Assembly (NCBI RefSeq): GCF_006494375.1
Contig: NZ_VHIZ01000017.1
Coordinates: forward strand, 205,278 to 269,277
Reading direction: 5' to 3'
DNA: 64,000 bases
Source of the DNA: Pantoea anthophila
GTDB lineage: Bacteria > Pseudomonadota > Gammaproteobacteria > Enterobacterales > Enterobacteriaceae
Under the pieces are notes generated by a model, which was not told where the DNA came from, did no database searches, and saw only the letters and a program-made list of their open reading frames with translations. Shown in pieces: positions 9,009-18,317 of the stretch; the first letter of the stretch is position 1; the number at the start of each line of letters is the position of its first letter. The position numbers were made by a program, and so were the translations under genes.

Positions 9009-10016
9009 TTACAGGTACTCCTGAACCAGTTTCTCTGCGGTTTTCACCGCCATCAGCGCGCCGCCGAAACGGATGTTATCCGCCACGGACCAGAACTGCA
9101 GCAGCTCCGGGATGCCGTAGTCGTTGCGCACAGCGCCGATGCTGAGCTCGCCGTTGCCTGAGGCATCCGTAACCGGCGTCGGCACCTCATCTTCTTCGCT
9201 GAGACGAATGTCAGACGCCAGCGCCAGTTCGGCACGCGCTTCCTCAGCCGAGAGCGGACGCAGGTTTTCAATGTGCACGATCTGCGCATTTCCGTAGAAG
9301 ACCGGCGCCTGAACGCTGCTGACCGCAATCGGCAGGCCTTCGTCCTGCAGCACTTTACGCACCTGTTCAACCATCCGGCGCTCACTCTCAACGCTGCCTT
9401 CCGCATCCGCCTGTTGCGGCATCAGGTTAAACGCCAGCTGACGACCAAAATGGTGATCGTCGGCCGGGATGCCATTCAGCAGGCGGGCACTTTCACCGGC
9501 CAGCGCATCGACTGCCACTTTGCCGTAGCTGGAGACCGAGATCAGATTGGTCACCTGCAGGCGGCTCAGTCCGGCCGCATCGAGCAGCGGTTTAATCGCG
9601 GTCAGCAGCTGGCTGACCAGATTATCCGCCACGCTGATGATATTGCGATTACGGTAATCTGCCAGCACGTGCGGGTTCACATCCGGTACCACCAGCGGCA
9701 CATCCGGCTCCAGCGCAAACAGCTCGCTGCTGTCGATGACCAGACACCCGGCGTTGGCCGCTTCCTCCGCAAAACGGGCTGAGGCGTCACGTCCCGCGAC
9801 GAAAAAGGCCAGCTGCGCCTGCGACCAGTCGAACGTCTCTGCATTTTCGACCCGCAACGTGCGGCCCTCGAAACGTTTGTTTTCGCCCGCGCTATTTTCG
9901 CTGGCCAGCAAATACAATTCACCAACCGGGAACTGGCGTTCCGCCAGCAGTTCCAGTACAGCGTTCCCTACTGCGCCTGTCGCGCCCAGTAGCGCAATAT
10001 TCCAGCCGTCAGACAT
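9009..10016 (-). CDS. usg: Usg, semialdehyde-dehydrogenase-like protein without catalytic Cys
   Basis: 335 aa, homologous to aspartate-semialdehyde dehydrogenase. The N-terminal NADP-binding loop is [18 protein letters not shown]. Where true enzymes have the NCST/NCTV catalytic cysteine, this protein reads [11 protein letters not shown], so no Cys is present. It is therefore unlikely to be a standard semialdehyde dehydrogenase. E. coli Usg is of unknown function and also lies upstream of truA. A stem-loop separates it from pdxB. Confidence 0.9.
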   Translation of the reverse strand: MSDGWNIALLGATGAVGNAVLELLAERQFPVGELYLLASENSAGENKRFEGRTLRVENAETFDWSQAQLAFFVAGRDASARFAEEAANAGCLVIDSSELFALEPDVPLVVPDVNPHVLADYRNRNIISVADNLVSQLLTAIKPLLDAAGLSRLQVTNLISVSSYGKVAVDALAGESARLLNGIPADDHHFGRQLAFNLMPQQADAEGSVESERRMVEQVRKVLQDEGLPIAVSSVQAPVFYGNAQIVHIENLRPLSAEEARAELALASDIRLSEEDEVPTPVTDASGNGELSIGAVRNDYGIPELLQFWSVADNIRFGGALMAVKTAEKLVQEYL

Positions 10017-10039
10017 GTTGGTTTACTCCAGACAATGAC

Positions 10040-10070
10040 ATAAAAACAGAAGGCGGTGATATTCACCGCC
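10040..10070 (-). terminator. Hairpin with T-rich tail after pdxB
   Basis: Minus-strand stem GGCGGTGA (10070-10063) with TCACCGCC (10059-10052), 3-base loop, then TTCTGTTTTTA. It should stop or weaken pdxB transcription before usg. The rest of the 10071-10148 gap shows nothing else. Confidence 0.65.
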
Positions 10071-10148
10071 CAGGGATTCAGATTTATCCCCCTCCTTAAC
10101 CCGGCACGCGGCAGCGCCGCCTGCGTTCACTGCGGCATCGCGCGCCGG

Positions 10149-11282
10149 TTACGCCGGAGAGTGGATTGCGTTAAAGCCCAGCTGATTCAGCATCTCAGCC
10201 GTGGTGGCGTCATTACACTTCACCCGCAGCGATGACCACTCACGGCGCTCCAGATATTGCTTACGCAGGCGATCAAATTCGCCGGGCTGCGCCGCCACTT
10301 TTCGCAGGGGGGCATCATCGCGGCGCACATCATACACCAGATGCGCCAGGCGTTTCAGCGTTGGCTGATCCAGCGGACCATTCAGGGTGATTTCACTGAA
10401 TTCCGGCTCCGGCAGCAGGGTGCTGAGCGGCACCTGCTGCGGCTGACCGATAAAATCACACCAGGCTTCGAACACCTGGGTCGTACCGCGAGCCTTGCCT
10501 TCCAGCGTGTAGCCTGCAATATGTGGCGTGGCGATGTCGACCCTGTCCAGCAGCGCCAGAGAGAGATCCGGCTCCGGCTCCCAGACATCCAGCACCACGC
10601 TAAGGTCGTGCCGCATTTTCAGCACCTCCAGCAGCGCGACGTTGTCGACCACCGGGCCGCGACAGGCGTTAATCAGAATAGTGTTGGGCTTCAGCGCCAT
10701 CAGCAGCGCGGCATCGGCCAGGTGCCAGCTCTTATAAGGCCCCTCTTTGAACAGCGGCGTGTGGAAAGTCAGGATATCGGCCTGCGCGGTCACCGCCTCC
10801 AGCGACAGGAAATCCCCTTCGTCACCGCGATCGGCGCGCGGCGGATCGCACAGCAGGGTTTTGATGCCCCAGGCTTCCAGGCGCTTCTGCAGCCGTCCAC
10901 CGACGTTGCCGACACCCACGATGCCGACCGTACGATCGCGCAGCTGGAAACCATCACGTTCCGCCAGCAGCAGCAGCGCGGAGAAAACGTACTCCACTAC
11001 CGCAATGGCGTTGCAGCCGGGCGCCGCAGAGAACGCAATGCCGGCCTGCTGAAGCCAGGCCTCGTCGATATGATCGGTGCCCGCCGTGGCGGTGCCGACA
11101 AATTTCACCGGCTTGCCCGCCAGCAGCGCCTCATTCACCTGCGTCACTGAGCGCACCATTAGCCCGCTGGCATCGGCCAGTTCATCCACCGGCAGCGGAC
11201 GTCCCGGCACCGCGACCACGTCGCCGGTCCGGCTGAACAACTCACGGGCATAAGGCATATTTTCATCGACCAGAATTTTCAC
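10149..11282 (-). CDS. pdxB: PdxB, erythronate-4-phosphate dehydrogenase
   Basis: 377 aa from the GTG at 11282, which yields (M)[12 protein letters not shown] as in E. coli and has AGGAAA upstream. It is a D-2-hydroxyacid dehydrogenase with NAD loop [14 protein letters not shown] and the catalytic Arg region [24 protein letters not shown] is typical of PdxB. It oxidises 4-phosphoerythronate in pyridoxal-phosphate synthesis. In E. coli flk adjoins pdxB; here about 7 kb of accessory genes separate them. Confidence 0.96.
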   Translation of the reverse strand: MKILVDENMPYARELFSRTGDVVAVPGRPLPVDELADASGLMVRSVTQVNEALLAGKPVKFVGTATAGTDHIDEAWLQQAGIAFSAAPGCNAIAVVEYVFSALLLLAERDGFQLRDRTVGIVGVGNVGGRLQKRLEAWGIKTLLCDPPRADRGDEGDFLSLEAVTAQADILTFHTPLFKEGPYKSWHLADAALLMALKPNTILINACRGPVVDNVALLEVLKMRHDLSVVLDVWEPEPDLSLALLDRVDIATPHIAGYTLEGKARGTTQVFEAWCDFIGQPQQVPLSTLLPEPEFSEITLNGPLDQPTLKRLAHLVYDVRRDDAPLRKVAAQPGEFDRLRKQYLERREWSSLRVKCNDATTAEMLNQLGFNAIHSPA

Positions 11283-11337
11283 CACGGCTTTCCTGTCTGT
11301 TGCATGAGAGGCAATTATTCTGGCACAAAGCACCGCG

Positions 11338-12117
11338 TTAGCCTAACCGGGCGCGGTAGCGCTCCGGCGTGGTGCCCGCCTGCTGCTGAAACATCACAAT
11401 CAGCGCCGAGGCGGAACTGTATCCCAGCTCATGGGCGATACTCTGCACGCTTTCGCCCTGCTCCAGCAGCACGATGGCGCGCAGAAAGCGCAGCCGCTGC
11501 CGCCATTCACCAAACGTCATGTGAAGCTGCTGCTGGCAGCGCCGCGCCAGCGTCCGTTCGGTGGTAAAGACCCGCGCCGCCCAGCCTGCCAGGGTGGTGT
11601 TATCCCCCGGGCAGGCTTCAAGCGCATGGAGCACCGGCGCCAGAAATTTATCCTGAGAGGTGGGCAGATAACTCTCCTGCACCTCCGCCAGCAGCAGGCG
11701 ATCGCGCAGTACCTCACACAGCCGCCACTGCGCTTCGGTTTCAGGCTGTTCAAGCTGTTGATCGGCAAAGGTATCCAGAATGGCGTGTGCAATCGCGTCG
11801 ATTCGCATCAGGCAGGCCTGCTGCGGCAGACCAGCGCAAAGCGGGGCCGCCAGATTAAAGGTGCGGAACTGCGCCTGACGATGGTTATAACTGCTGTGCT
11901 GCTGCCCCGGGGGGATCCAGACCGGCATGTCAGCCGGGGTCAGCAGGCGTTCACCCTCTACCTGCATCTCCAGCACGTAACTTTTTACCAGAATCAGCTG
12001 GCCCCAGGCATGGGCATGCGGCAGATATTCCGTGCGGGCATTGGCCTGTTCATAGCGCATAAAGTAGCGCAGCTGTGAGACGTCGGCGGGCGGCTGGTAG
12101 GTCACTTTCAGAGTCAT
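11338..12117 (-). CDS. AraC-family transcriptional regulator
   Basis: 259 aa. An N-terminal cupin-like sensor domain ([18 protein letters not shown]) is followed by a C-terminal double helix-turn-helix of AraC type ([20 protein letters not shown], then [20 protein letters not shown]). It is divergent from an EamA transporter gene 96 bp away, and repeated TGTCCG elements lie between them, so it probably controls that transporter and itself. The inducer is unknown. I do not recognise a named orthologue. Confidence 0.88.
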   Translation of the reverse strand: MTLKVTYQPPADVSQLRYFMRYEQANARTEYLPHAHAWGQLILVKSYVLEMQVEGERLLTPADMPVWIPPGQQHSSYNHRQAQFRTFNLAAPLCAGLPQQACLMRIDAIAHAILDTFADQQLEQPETEAQWRLCEVLRDRLLLAEVQESYLPTSQDKFLAPVLHALEACPGDNTTLAGWAARVFTTERTLARRCQQQLHMTFGEWRQRLRFLRAIVLLEQGESVQSIAHELGYSSASALIVMFQQQAGTTPERYRARLG

Positions 12118-12119
12118 TC

Positions 12120-12175
12120 TGTCCGCTCTGTTAAAATTTTTGTCCGATATTAACTATCTGGATAAAACCGGACAA
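12120..12175. promoter_or_regulatory. Repeated TGTCCG elements between regulator and EamA gene
   Basis: TGTCCG occurs at 12120-12125 and 12141-12146, exactly 21 bp apart (two helical turns), and again inverted as CGGACA at 12169-12174. TTGTCCG/CGGACAA forms a 7-bp dyad. Direct half-sites at this spacing are typical of AraC-family operators. The element nearest the regulator start would overlap its leader. Confidence 0.5.
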
Positions 12176-12213
12176 GCGTACACTGCGTCGCATTCTGATT
12201 CAGGAGAGTGCGT

Positions 12214-13113
12214 ATGTTTTTTCTCTATCCGCTCGGTGCGGTAATGATCTGGTCGATCAACGCGATCGTCAGCAAACTGTCGGCAAGCGCGATCGATCCG
12301 GCAGCCATCTCATTTTATCGCTGGCTGCTGGCGCTGCTGGTGCTGACGCCGTTTGTGCTGCCCGGTGTGTGGCGCGCCCGTCAGGCGATTAAGCCCCATC
12401 TCTGGCGGCTGGCGATACTCGGTCTGCTTGGCATGGTGCTCTACCAGAGCCTCGCCTATTACGCGGCGCACAGTGTCAGCGCCCTCTTCATGGGGATCAT
12501 CGGCGCGCTGATCCCGCTGCTTACCGTCCTGCTGAGCGTGGTGATCCTGCGTATTGCGCCGACATCCGGCATCCTGTTCGGCAGCATCCTCTCCTTTGGC
12601 GGTCTGGTGTGGCTGGTCAGTGAGGGCAACGTGATGCAGTTGCTGCATCACGGACTGGGAAAAGGGGAGCTGATGATGCTGGCGGCTTCCACCGCCTATG
12701 CCCTTTATGGCGTGCTGACTAAGCGCTGGGCGCTGCCGCTGCCCATCTGGCACAGCCTCTATGTGCAGATTCTGGCTGGTGTCCTGATGCTGCTGCCCGG
12801 CTTTCTGCTGGCACCTGATGTCTCGCTTGACCGGCATAACCTGCCGCTGGTGATGTTTGCTGGCCTGTTCGCCTCCCTTATCGCGCCATTTTTGTGGATC
12901 CACGGGGTACAGCGCCTCGGCGCGAGCACCACCAGCATCTTTATGAATCTGACGCCGCTGTTTACGGCACTTATCGCCGTGCTGTTTCTTCATGAGCAGC
13001 TGCACAGCTACCACTGGATCGGCGGGGGGCTGACGCTGGGCGGGGTGATCCTGGCGCAGCGACTGCGCACGCCCTTAACCCGGTGTAAATCGGTTAACCT
13101 GCGTGAGTTTTAA
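12214..13113 (+). CDS. EamA/DMT-family transporter
   Basis: 299 aa from the ATG at 12214, which has AGGAG seven bases upstream; a GTG at 12208 is too close to that site. It has about ten hydrophobic segments in two EamA repeats, starting MFFLYPLGAVMIWSINAIV. The family exports amino acids and other metabolites across the inner membrane; the substrate is not predictable here. The stop codon overlaps the 3' end of the convergent tctE by 20 bp. Confidence 0.88.
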   Translation: MFFLYPLGAVMIWSINAIVSKLSASAIDPAAISFYRWLLALLVLTPFVLPGVWRARQAIKPHLWRLAILGLLGMVLYQSLAYYAAHSVSALFMGIIGALIPLLTVLLSVVILRIAPTSGILFGSILSFGGLVWLVSEGNVMQLLHHGLGKGELMMLAASTAYALYGVLTKRWALPLPIWHSLYVQILAGVLMLLPGFLLAPDVSLDRHNLPLVMFAGLFASLIAPFLWIHGVQRLGASTTSIFMNLTPLFTALIAVLFLHEQLHSYHWIGGGLTLGGVILAQRLRTPLTRCKSVNLREF

Positions 13114-14482
13114 ATAAGATGGTCACCCGCAGTCCGCCCAGGAGCGGACTGCGATCCAGGTGCATGGTTGCCCCATGCCAGGCACAGATATCCTGCACCA
13201 GTGCGAGACCGATACCGGCTCCCGGCTGGATACCGACATTGTCCAGCCGCTGAAATGGCTGTAACGCCTTCTGCTGCTCCGCCCCCTCAATGCCCGGCCC
13301 GCTATCCTCAATTTCAAGGCCCCCCACAATCACCCGCGCGGTGACAATGCCGTGACAGGGGGTATATTTAATCGCATTGTCCAGCAGGTTGGCGCACAGT
13401 TCGCCAATCAGCACGCCATCGCCCCTGACCAGACAGCTCTCTTCCCCTTCGAAACCCAGATCGATCTGCCGGATACGGGCCGCCATATAGCGGCTGAAAC
13501 AGGCATCACGCACGACAGCCGCTAAATCAACCCGCGCCATCGGTTTATCCTCGCCATGACGCGCTTTGATACGGGCTAACTGTAACAGCCGATCGCTCAG
13601 AATAATGGTCTCATCCAGTGTATGACGCATCCCGAGCAGACTCTCCTGCCAGGCTTCAGGACGCTCACTGCTGAGCGCGACGCTGACCTGCGTTTTGAGG
13701 ATGGTCAGCGGTGTGCGCAGCTGATGTGCCGCGTCAGCACTGAAACGATCCTGGCGCGCCAGCAGTCCCCGTAGTCGGGCAAGATAGCGGTTAAAGGCGA
13801 TGATAAGCGGTTGCAGTTCTGACCACGGCAAGGAGGGAAGAGGCGTTAATTCGCCACCGTCGCGCTGCAACACGATGCGCGACAGCCGCCGTAGCGGGCG
13901 CAAAACCCGACGCAGCATCAGGCTGGCCAGCAGCAGTGTCATCAGAACCAGTCCGCTCTGGCTGATCAGCGCAGTTTGCATTAACTGGCGGGCAAACTCC
14001 TGACGTGAGTTGATGGTTTCAGCCACCAGCACCAGCGCCATGCCATCCACTCCCGCTTCGCTCACCGGCTGCCATAATGCCGCAACGCGAATCCGATGCT
14101 GGTGATAGCGTCCATCATAAAAATGCACCAGTGCGGGATAAGCGTTCGACATTTTGCTGGTGATGGGTATGGGCGGCAGATCGTTATAGCCCGATAACGT
14201 TTTTCCCTGCGGTGAAATCACCTGATAAAAGAGCTGATCGTTCATGTTACGTTCGAAGCTGTCGAGCACAACCCACGGCACATCAACCTCCAGATGCTGT
14301 TCCCGCACCACCAGCCGTTCTGCCACCGTTCGCGCCGACGCCAGCAGCGAACGGTCATAAGCCTGATTAGCGGCCGCCAGCCCGCTCTGATAGTGGGTAT
14401 AGACTGAGAGCGCCCAGAGCAGTAAAAGTGGCAGGCCAAACCATGCCAGCAGCTCACCCCGTAGCGAATGAATCAGCCGCAT
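13094..14482 (-). CDS. tctE: TctE, sensor histidine kinase
   Basis: 462 aa. An N-terminal membrane segment, a periplasmic sensor region (about 35-160) and a second membrane segment lead to a dimerisation domain with the phospho-accepting His in SADAAHQLRTPLTILKTQV. The ATPase domain has ANLLDNAIKYTP, IEDSGPGIEG and GAGIGLALV. It presumably senses extracytoplasmic tricarboxylates and phosphorylates TctD. It overlaps tctD by 10 bp. The name is given from its place beside tctCBA. Confidence 0.88.
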   Translation of the reverse strand: MRLIHSLRGELLAWFGLPLLLLWALSVYTHYQSGLAAANQAYDRSLLASARTVAERLVVREQHLEVDVPWVVLDSFERNMNDQLFYQVISPQGKTLSGYNDLPPIPITSKMSNAYPALVHFYDGRYHQHRIRVAALWQPVSEAGVDGMALVLVAETINSRQEFARQLMQTALISQSGLVLMTLLLASLMLRRVLRPLRRLSRIVLQRDGGELTPLPSLPWSELQPLIIAFNRYLARLRGLLARQDRFSADAAHQLRTPLTILKTQVSVALSSERPEAWQESLLGMRHTLDETIILSDRLLQLARIKARHGEDKPMARVDLAAVVRDACFSRYMAARIRQIDLGFEGEESCLVRGDGVLIGELCANLLDNAIKYTPCHGIVTARVIVGGLEIEDSGPGIEGAEQQKALQPFQRLDNVGIQPGAGIGLALVQDICAWHGATMHLDRSPLLGGLRVTILFKTHAG

Positions 14483-15144
14483 GAGAGCGTTTCCAGGCTG
14501 TAACCCAGCCCGCGCAGGGTCACGATCGCCACGTTGCTGCCTGCCAGCTTTTTACGCACCCGATGTACATAGAGCTCGATACTCTCCGGGCTGGCTTCAT
14601 CTGACAGGGTAAAGGTCTGCTCGTACAGTGACTGACGCGAAACCGGCCTGCCCTGCCGCTGCATGAGTGTCGTCAGGATGCTTGCTTCCCGCGGCGTCAG
14701 CGCCAGGGGTCTGTCTGCCAGCAGAAAATAGCCTTCGCCATCCAGCACCAGCTGACCCAGTGACTGGTTTTGCGATGTGTGACTCTGACTGCGTCGCAGC
14801 AGCGCCCGTAACCGCGCTTCGAGTTCATCCATTTCAAAGGGTTTCGTCAGGTAGTCATCTGCCCCCAGGTTCAGACCCCGTACACGATCGTCCAGCGCAC
14901 TGCGTGCAGTCAGTAGCAATACCGGCACACTTTGTCCGCGTCGCCGCAACCGTGCCAGCACCTCCAGTCCATCCATGCGTGGCAGTGAAATATCGAGCAC
15001 GACCAGTGCATAGGCTTCACATTGCAAAGCATGGTCGGCCGCCATTCCATCCGCGACCCGGTCGACGGCGAACCCTTTTTGGGTGAGAGCTTTTTCCAGC
15101 CAGCGTGCCAGGTCTTCCGTATCTTCAACCAGTAAGAGACGCAT
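14473..15144 (-). CDS. tctD: TctD, OmpR-family response regulator
   Basis: 223 aa. The receiver domain has LLVEDTEDLARWLEKAL, the phospho-acceptor Asp in ALVVLDISLPRMDGLEV and the conserved Lys in ADDYLTKPFEMDELEARL; the C-terminal winged helix ends in HRVRKKLAGSNVAIVTLRG. It is divergent from tctC, and tandem TGAAAGGTAA repeats in the spacer are its likely binding site. It should activate tctCBA. Confidence 0.9.
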   Translation of the reverse strand: MRLLLVEDTEDLARWLEKALTQKGFAVDRVADGMAADHALQCEAYALVVLDISLPRMDGLEVLARLRRRGQSVPVLLLTARSALDDRVRGLNLGADDYLTKPFEMDELEARLRALLRRSQSHTSQNQSLGQLVLDGEGYFLLADRPLALTPREASILTTLMQRQGRPVSRQSLYEQTFTLSDEASPESIELYVHRVRKKLAGSNVAIVTLRGLGYSLETLSCG

Positions 15145-15172
15145 ATCACATCCTGCTATTAAATCCGCGCAC

Positions 15173-15193
15173 TGAAAGGTAAATGAAAGGTAA
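15173..15193 (+). promoter_or_regulatory. Tandem repeats, likely TctD site
   Basis: TGAAAGGTAA occurs at 15173-15182 and 15184-15193, an 11-bp period that puts both on one DNA face, as OmpR-type regulators prefer. A third GGTAA lies at 15209-15213. They are between the divergent tctD and tctC genes, 72-92 bp ahead of the tctC start. Confidence 0.55.
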
Positions 15194-15264
15194 CTGTTTT
15201 AACAATTCGGTAACGCTGATGTTTCAGCGGCAATCACACTCTGGAAGAATGAATGGAGCATAAG

Positions 15265-16245
15265 ATGAAAAAAATCATCCATACCGCCCTTGCCACTACC
15301 CTGCTGTCGCTGATGGCAACCCCCCTCGTTGCCGCCGGGGAGCCCGGTCGCACCGAATGTATCGCGCCAGCTAAACCGGGTGGCGGGTTCGATCTCACCT
15401 GCAAGCTATTGCAGGTCTCTCTTCAGGAAACCGGACAAATTAAGACGCCGATGCGTGTCACCTACATGCCCGGCGGTGTCGGCGCGGTGGCCTACAACGC
15501 GATTATTGCCCAGCGGCCGGCTGAAGCGGGCACCGTTGTCGCCTTCTCTGGCGGCTCACTGCTGAACCTTTCACAGGGTAAGTTTGGTCGTTATACCGTG
15601 GACGACGTTAAGTGGCTGGCGGCAGTGGGTACCGATTACGGCATGGTGGCCGTTCGTGAGGATGCACCGTGGAAAACGTTAGGTGAGCTGATGACGGCGA
15701 TGAAAGCCGATCCGACCAAAGTGGTGGTCGGTGCCGGTGCGTCAATAGGCAGTCAGGACTGGATGAAAACGGCGTTGCTGGCGCGCGAAGCGGGAATCGA
15801 TCCACGCAAAATGCGTTATGTCGCCTTTGAAGGCGGCGGTGAGCCGGTAACCGCCCTGCTCGGAAACCATATTCAGGTGGTCTCAGGTGATATGAGTGAG
15901 ATGGTGCCGCATCTGCAGGGCGGCAAAATGCGGGTGCTGGCCGTAATGTCCGATCAGCGTCTGCCGGGTCAGCTGGCCGGGGTACCCACGGCAAAAGAGC
16001 AGGGTTTCAATATCGTCTGGCCGATTATTCGTGGCTATTACCTCGGTCCAAAAGTCAGTGATGCGGATTATCAGTGGTGGGAACAGGCCTTTAAAAAAAT
16101 GGCTGAGACGCCGGAGTTCAAAAAGCAGCGTGATCTGCGCGGACTGTTCGAATTTAACCTGACAGGCCAGGCACTCGACAGCTACGTGAAGAAGCTGGTG
16201 GCGGATTACCGTGAGCAGGCCAAATCCTTTGGTCTGGCCAAATAA
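15265..16245 (+). CDS. tctC: TctC, periplasmic tricarboxylate-binding protein
   Basis: 326 aa from ATG 15265 (GGAG upstream); an in-frame ATG at 15253 would add four residues. It has a signal peptide (KKIIHTALATTLLSLMATP, cleavage near VAA-GEP), then the Bug/TctC fold with ECIAPAKPGGGFDLTCKLLQ. It captures citrate-like tricarboxylates in the periplasm for TctAB. It is the first gene of tctCBA, with 9-bp and 10-bp gaps to the next genes. Confidence 0.92.
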   Translation: MKKIIHTALATTLLSLMATPLVAAGEPGRTECIAPAKPGGGFDLTCKLLQVSLQETGQIKTPMRVTYMPGGVGAVAYNAIIAQRPAEAGTVVAFSGGSLLNLSQGKFGRYTVDDVKWLAAVGTDYGMVAVREDAPWKTLGELMTAMKADPTKVVVGAGASIGSQDWMKTALLAREAGIDPRKMRYVAFEGGGEPVTALLGNHIQVVSGDMSEMVPHLQGGKMRVLAVMSDQRLPGQLAGVPTAKEQGFNIVWPIIRGYYLGPKVSDADYQWWEQAFKKMAETPEFKKQRDLRGLFEFNLTGQALDSYVKKLVADYREQAKSFGLAK

Positions 16246-16254
16246 CGGGAGCAG

Positions 16255-16689
16255 ATGATGAGCGATCGCATTTTTGCCAGCCTGTGGCTGGCGCTCTGCC
16301 TTGGCGGCATGGTGATGGCCTGGCAGATTCAGAGTGAATACAGCTACGAACCCGTGGGGCCGCGTCCTTTCCCGATGGGGATCCTTGGCCTGATGGCCAT
16401 CTGCGCCCTGCTGATGCTCTTTCGAAAACCGGACACCATTCAGTGGCCCGCAGCTGGCACGCTGAAACGACTGGTAGCGCTGGCGCTGATGATGATGCTC
16501 TATGGCTGGCTGTTTGAGACGCTGGGCTTTGCCATCTGCACGACGCTGCTGACCTTTGGCATCGGCCTGCTGTTTGGGGCGCGCTGGTGGGCCGCCGCGC
16601 TGGCCGGGCTGGTGATGGGCACCTCGCTGTTTTACGCATTTGACCGTCTGCTGGAAGTCACCCTTCCGGTCGGCAGCTGGCTGAGTTAA
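16255..16689 (+). CDS. tctB: TctB, small membrane subunit of the TTT transporter
   Basis: 144 aa with four predicted membrane segments and the family feature SYEPVGPRPFPMGILGL. It is the small integral subunit of the tripartite tricarboxylate transporter and works with TctA. It sits between tctC and tctA with short gaps. TctB sequences vary widely, so much of the call rests on position. Confidence 0.88.
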   Translation: MMSDRIFASLWLALCLGGMVMAWQIQSEYSYEPVGPRPFPMGILGLMAICALLMLFRKPDTIQWPAAGTLKRLVALALMMMLYGWLFETLGFAICTTLLTFGIGLLFGARWWAAALAGLVMGTSLFYAFDRLLEVTLPVGSWLS

Positions 16690-16699
16690 GGAGAGCATC

Positions 16700-18205
16700 A
16701 TGGATACCTGGTCCTTTTTAATGCAGGGCTTTGCCGTCGCCATGACGCCAGAGAATCTGCTGATCGCCCTGATCGGCTGCTTTATCGGCACCATTGTTGG
16801 CCTGCTGCCTGGCCTGGGGCCAATCAATGGCGTAGCCATTCTGATGCCGCTGGCTTTTGCGCTGCACCTGCCGGCCGAGTCGGCGCTGATTCTGCTGGCC
16901 ACGGTTTATATCGGCTGTGAGTATGGCGGGCGCATCTCCTCCATTCTGCTCAACGTTCCGGGCGATGCCGGCGCAATCATGACCGCGCTGGATGGGTATC
17001 CGATGGCGCAGCAGGGCAAAGCGGGCGTCGCGCTCTCCATTTCGGCGGTCAGCTCGTTTGTTGGCTCTACGATTGCCATCGTCGGCATTATTCTCTTCGC
17101 CCCGCTGCTGGCCAGCTGGTCACTGGCGTTTGGACCGGCAGAGTACTTTGCCCTGATGGTGTTTGCCATCGCCTGCCTGGGCAGCATGATGAGCCACAAT
17201 CCGCTGAAATCTTTTCTTTCGGCGCTCATTGGCCTGGGCATGGCCACGGTCGGGGTGGATGCCAATACCGGCGTCTATCGCTTCACGTTTGACAGCGTTC
17301 ATCTCTCTGACGGCATTCAGTTTGTGGTCGTTGTCATTGGTCTGTTCTCGGTCAGTGAAATTTTGCTGATGCTCGAGTCGACCAGTAGCGGCCAGAAAGC
17401 GGTGCGGGCAACCGGCCGCATGATGTTCAACATGAAAGAGGCGGCGATGGCCACAGGCGCGACGCTACGCTCCTCTTTTCTGGGGTTCTTTGTCGGCGTT
17501 CTGCCTGGTGCCGGAGCGACCATTGCCAGTGCTATCGCCTACATGACGGAGAAAAAAATCAGCGGCAGTGAGCAGTTCGGGAAAGGGGATATTCGCGGTG
17601 TGGCCGCACCGGAAGCGGCAAACAATGCCTCAGCCTGTGGCTCCTTTATCCCGATGCTGACGCTGGGTATCCCCGGCTCCGGCACCACAGCGGTGATGGT
17701 CGGCGCTTTAACGCTCTATAACATCACGCCAGGTCCGGCGATGTTTGTTGAGCAGCCAGATATCGTCTGGGGTCTGATCGCGGCACTGCTGATTGGCAAC
17801 GTTATGCTGCTGGTGATGAACATTCCGATGATCAATGTTTTCGCCCGGATGCTGAGCATTCCGCTCTGGTTCCTGGTGCCGGCCATTGCCGCCATCTCCG
17901 CGGTGGGCGTTTATGCCGTGCACAGCACCACCTTCGATTTGCTCCTGATGGTCGGCCTGGGAATCTTTGGTTATATTCTGCGCAAGATGGACTTTCCGAT
18001 GTCGCCGCTGATTCTGGGCTTTGTGCTGGGTGAGATGCTGGAGCAGAACCTGCGTCGTGCCCTCTCAATCAGTAACGGTAACCTGGTTATTCTGTGGGAA
18101 AGTCCTATCTGCAAAGTGCTGCTGGTGCTGGCGATTTCGGTGCTGATTCTGCCACCGATCTGGAAACGCTGGCGTCGCTATCGCCTCAGACTGGCTGAAG
18201 AGTAA
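16700..18205 (+). CDS. tctA: TctA, large membrane subunit of the TTT transporter
   Basis: 501 aa and highly hydrophobic, with the conserved GTIVGLLPGLGPINGVAILM near the N-terminus and a repeat-like GVLPGAGATIASAIAYMTEK in the middle, the signatures of TctA. It forms the transport channel for TctC-delivered tricarboxylates, driven by an ion gradient. It is the last gene of the operon, followed by a terminator. Confidence 0.95.
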   Translation: MDTWSFLMQGFAVAMTPENLLIALIGCFIGTIVGLLPGLGPINGVAILMPLAFALHLPAESALILLATVYIGCEYGGRISSILLNVPGDAGAIMTALDGYPMAQQGKAGVALSISAVSSFVGSTIAIVGIILFAPLLASWSLAFGPAEYFALMVFAIACLGSMMSHNPLKSFLSALIGLGMATVGVDANTGVYRFTFDSVHLSDGIQFVVVVIGLFSVSEILLMLESTSSGQKAVRATGRMMFNMKEAAMATGATLRSSFLGFFVGVLPGAGATIASAIAYMTEKKISGSEQFGKGDIRGVAAPEAANNASACGSFIPMLTLGIPGSGTTAVMVGALTLYNITPGPAMFVEQPDIVWGLIAALLIGNVMLLVMNIPMINVFARMLSIPLWFLVPAIAAISAVGVYAVHSTTFDLLLMVGLGIFGYILRKMDFPMSPLILGFVLGEMLEQNLRRALSISNGNLVILWESPICKVLLVLAISVLILPPIWKRWRRYRLRLAEE

Positions 18206-18226
18206 ATCTCACGCTGAACTGTGCGT

Positions 18227-18253
18227 CCCCCGTGGGATTTCGCGGGGGCTTTT
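18227..18253 (+). terminator. Terminator after tctCBA
   Basis: CCCCCGTG (18227-18234) pairs with CGCGGGGG (18241-18248), including one G-T pair, loop GGATTT, then CTTTT. It lies 22 bp past the tctA stop. Confidence 0.85.
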
Positions 18254-18317
18254 GCTATCATGGCCTATTCTTTTTCCGGCGCACCCGACGCTGTTCTGTT
18301 TTCCCAAGGAATCCGCC

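Noticed and set aside
15883..16902. 339-codon minus-strand ORF opposite tctC-tctB-tctA
   Set aside because: Shadow of the tct genes caused by GC-rich codon bias.
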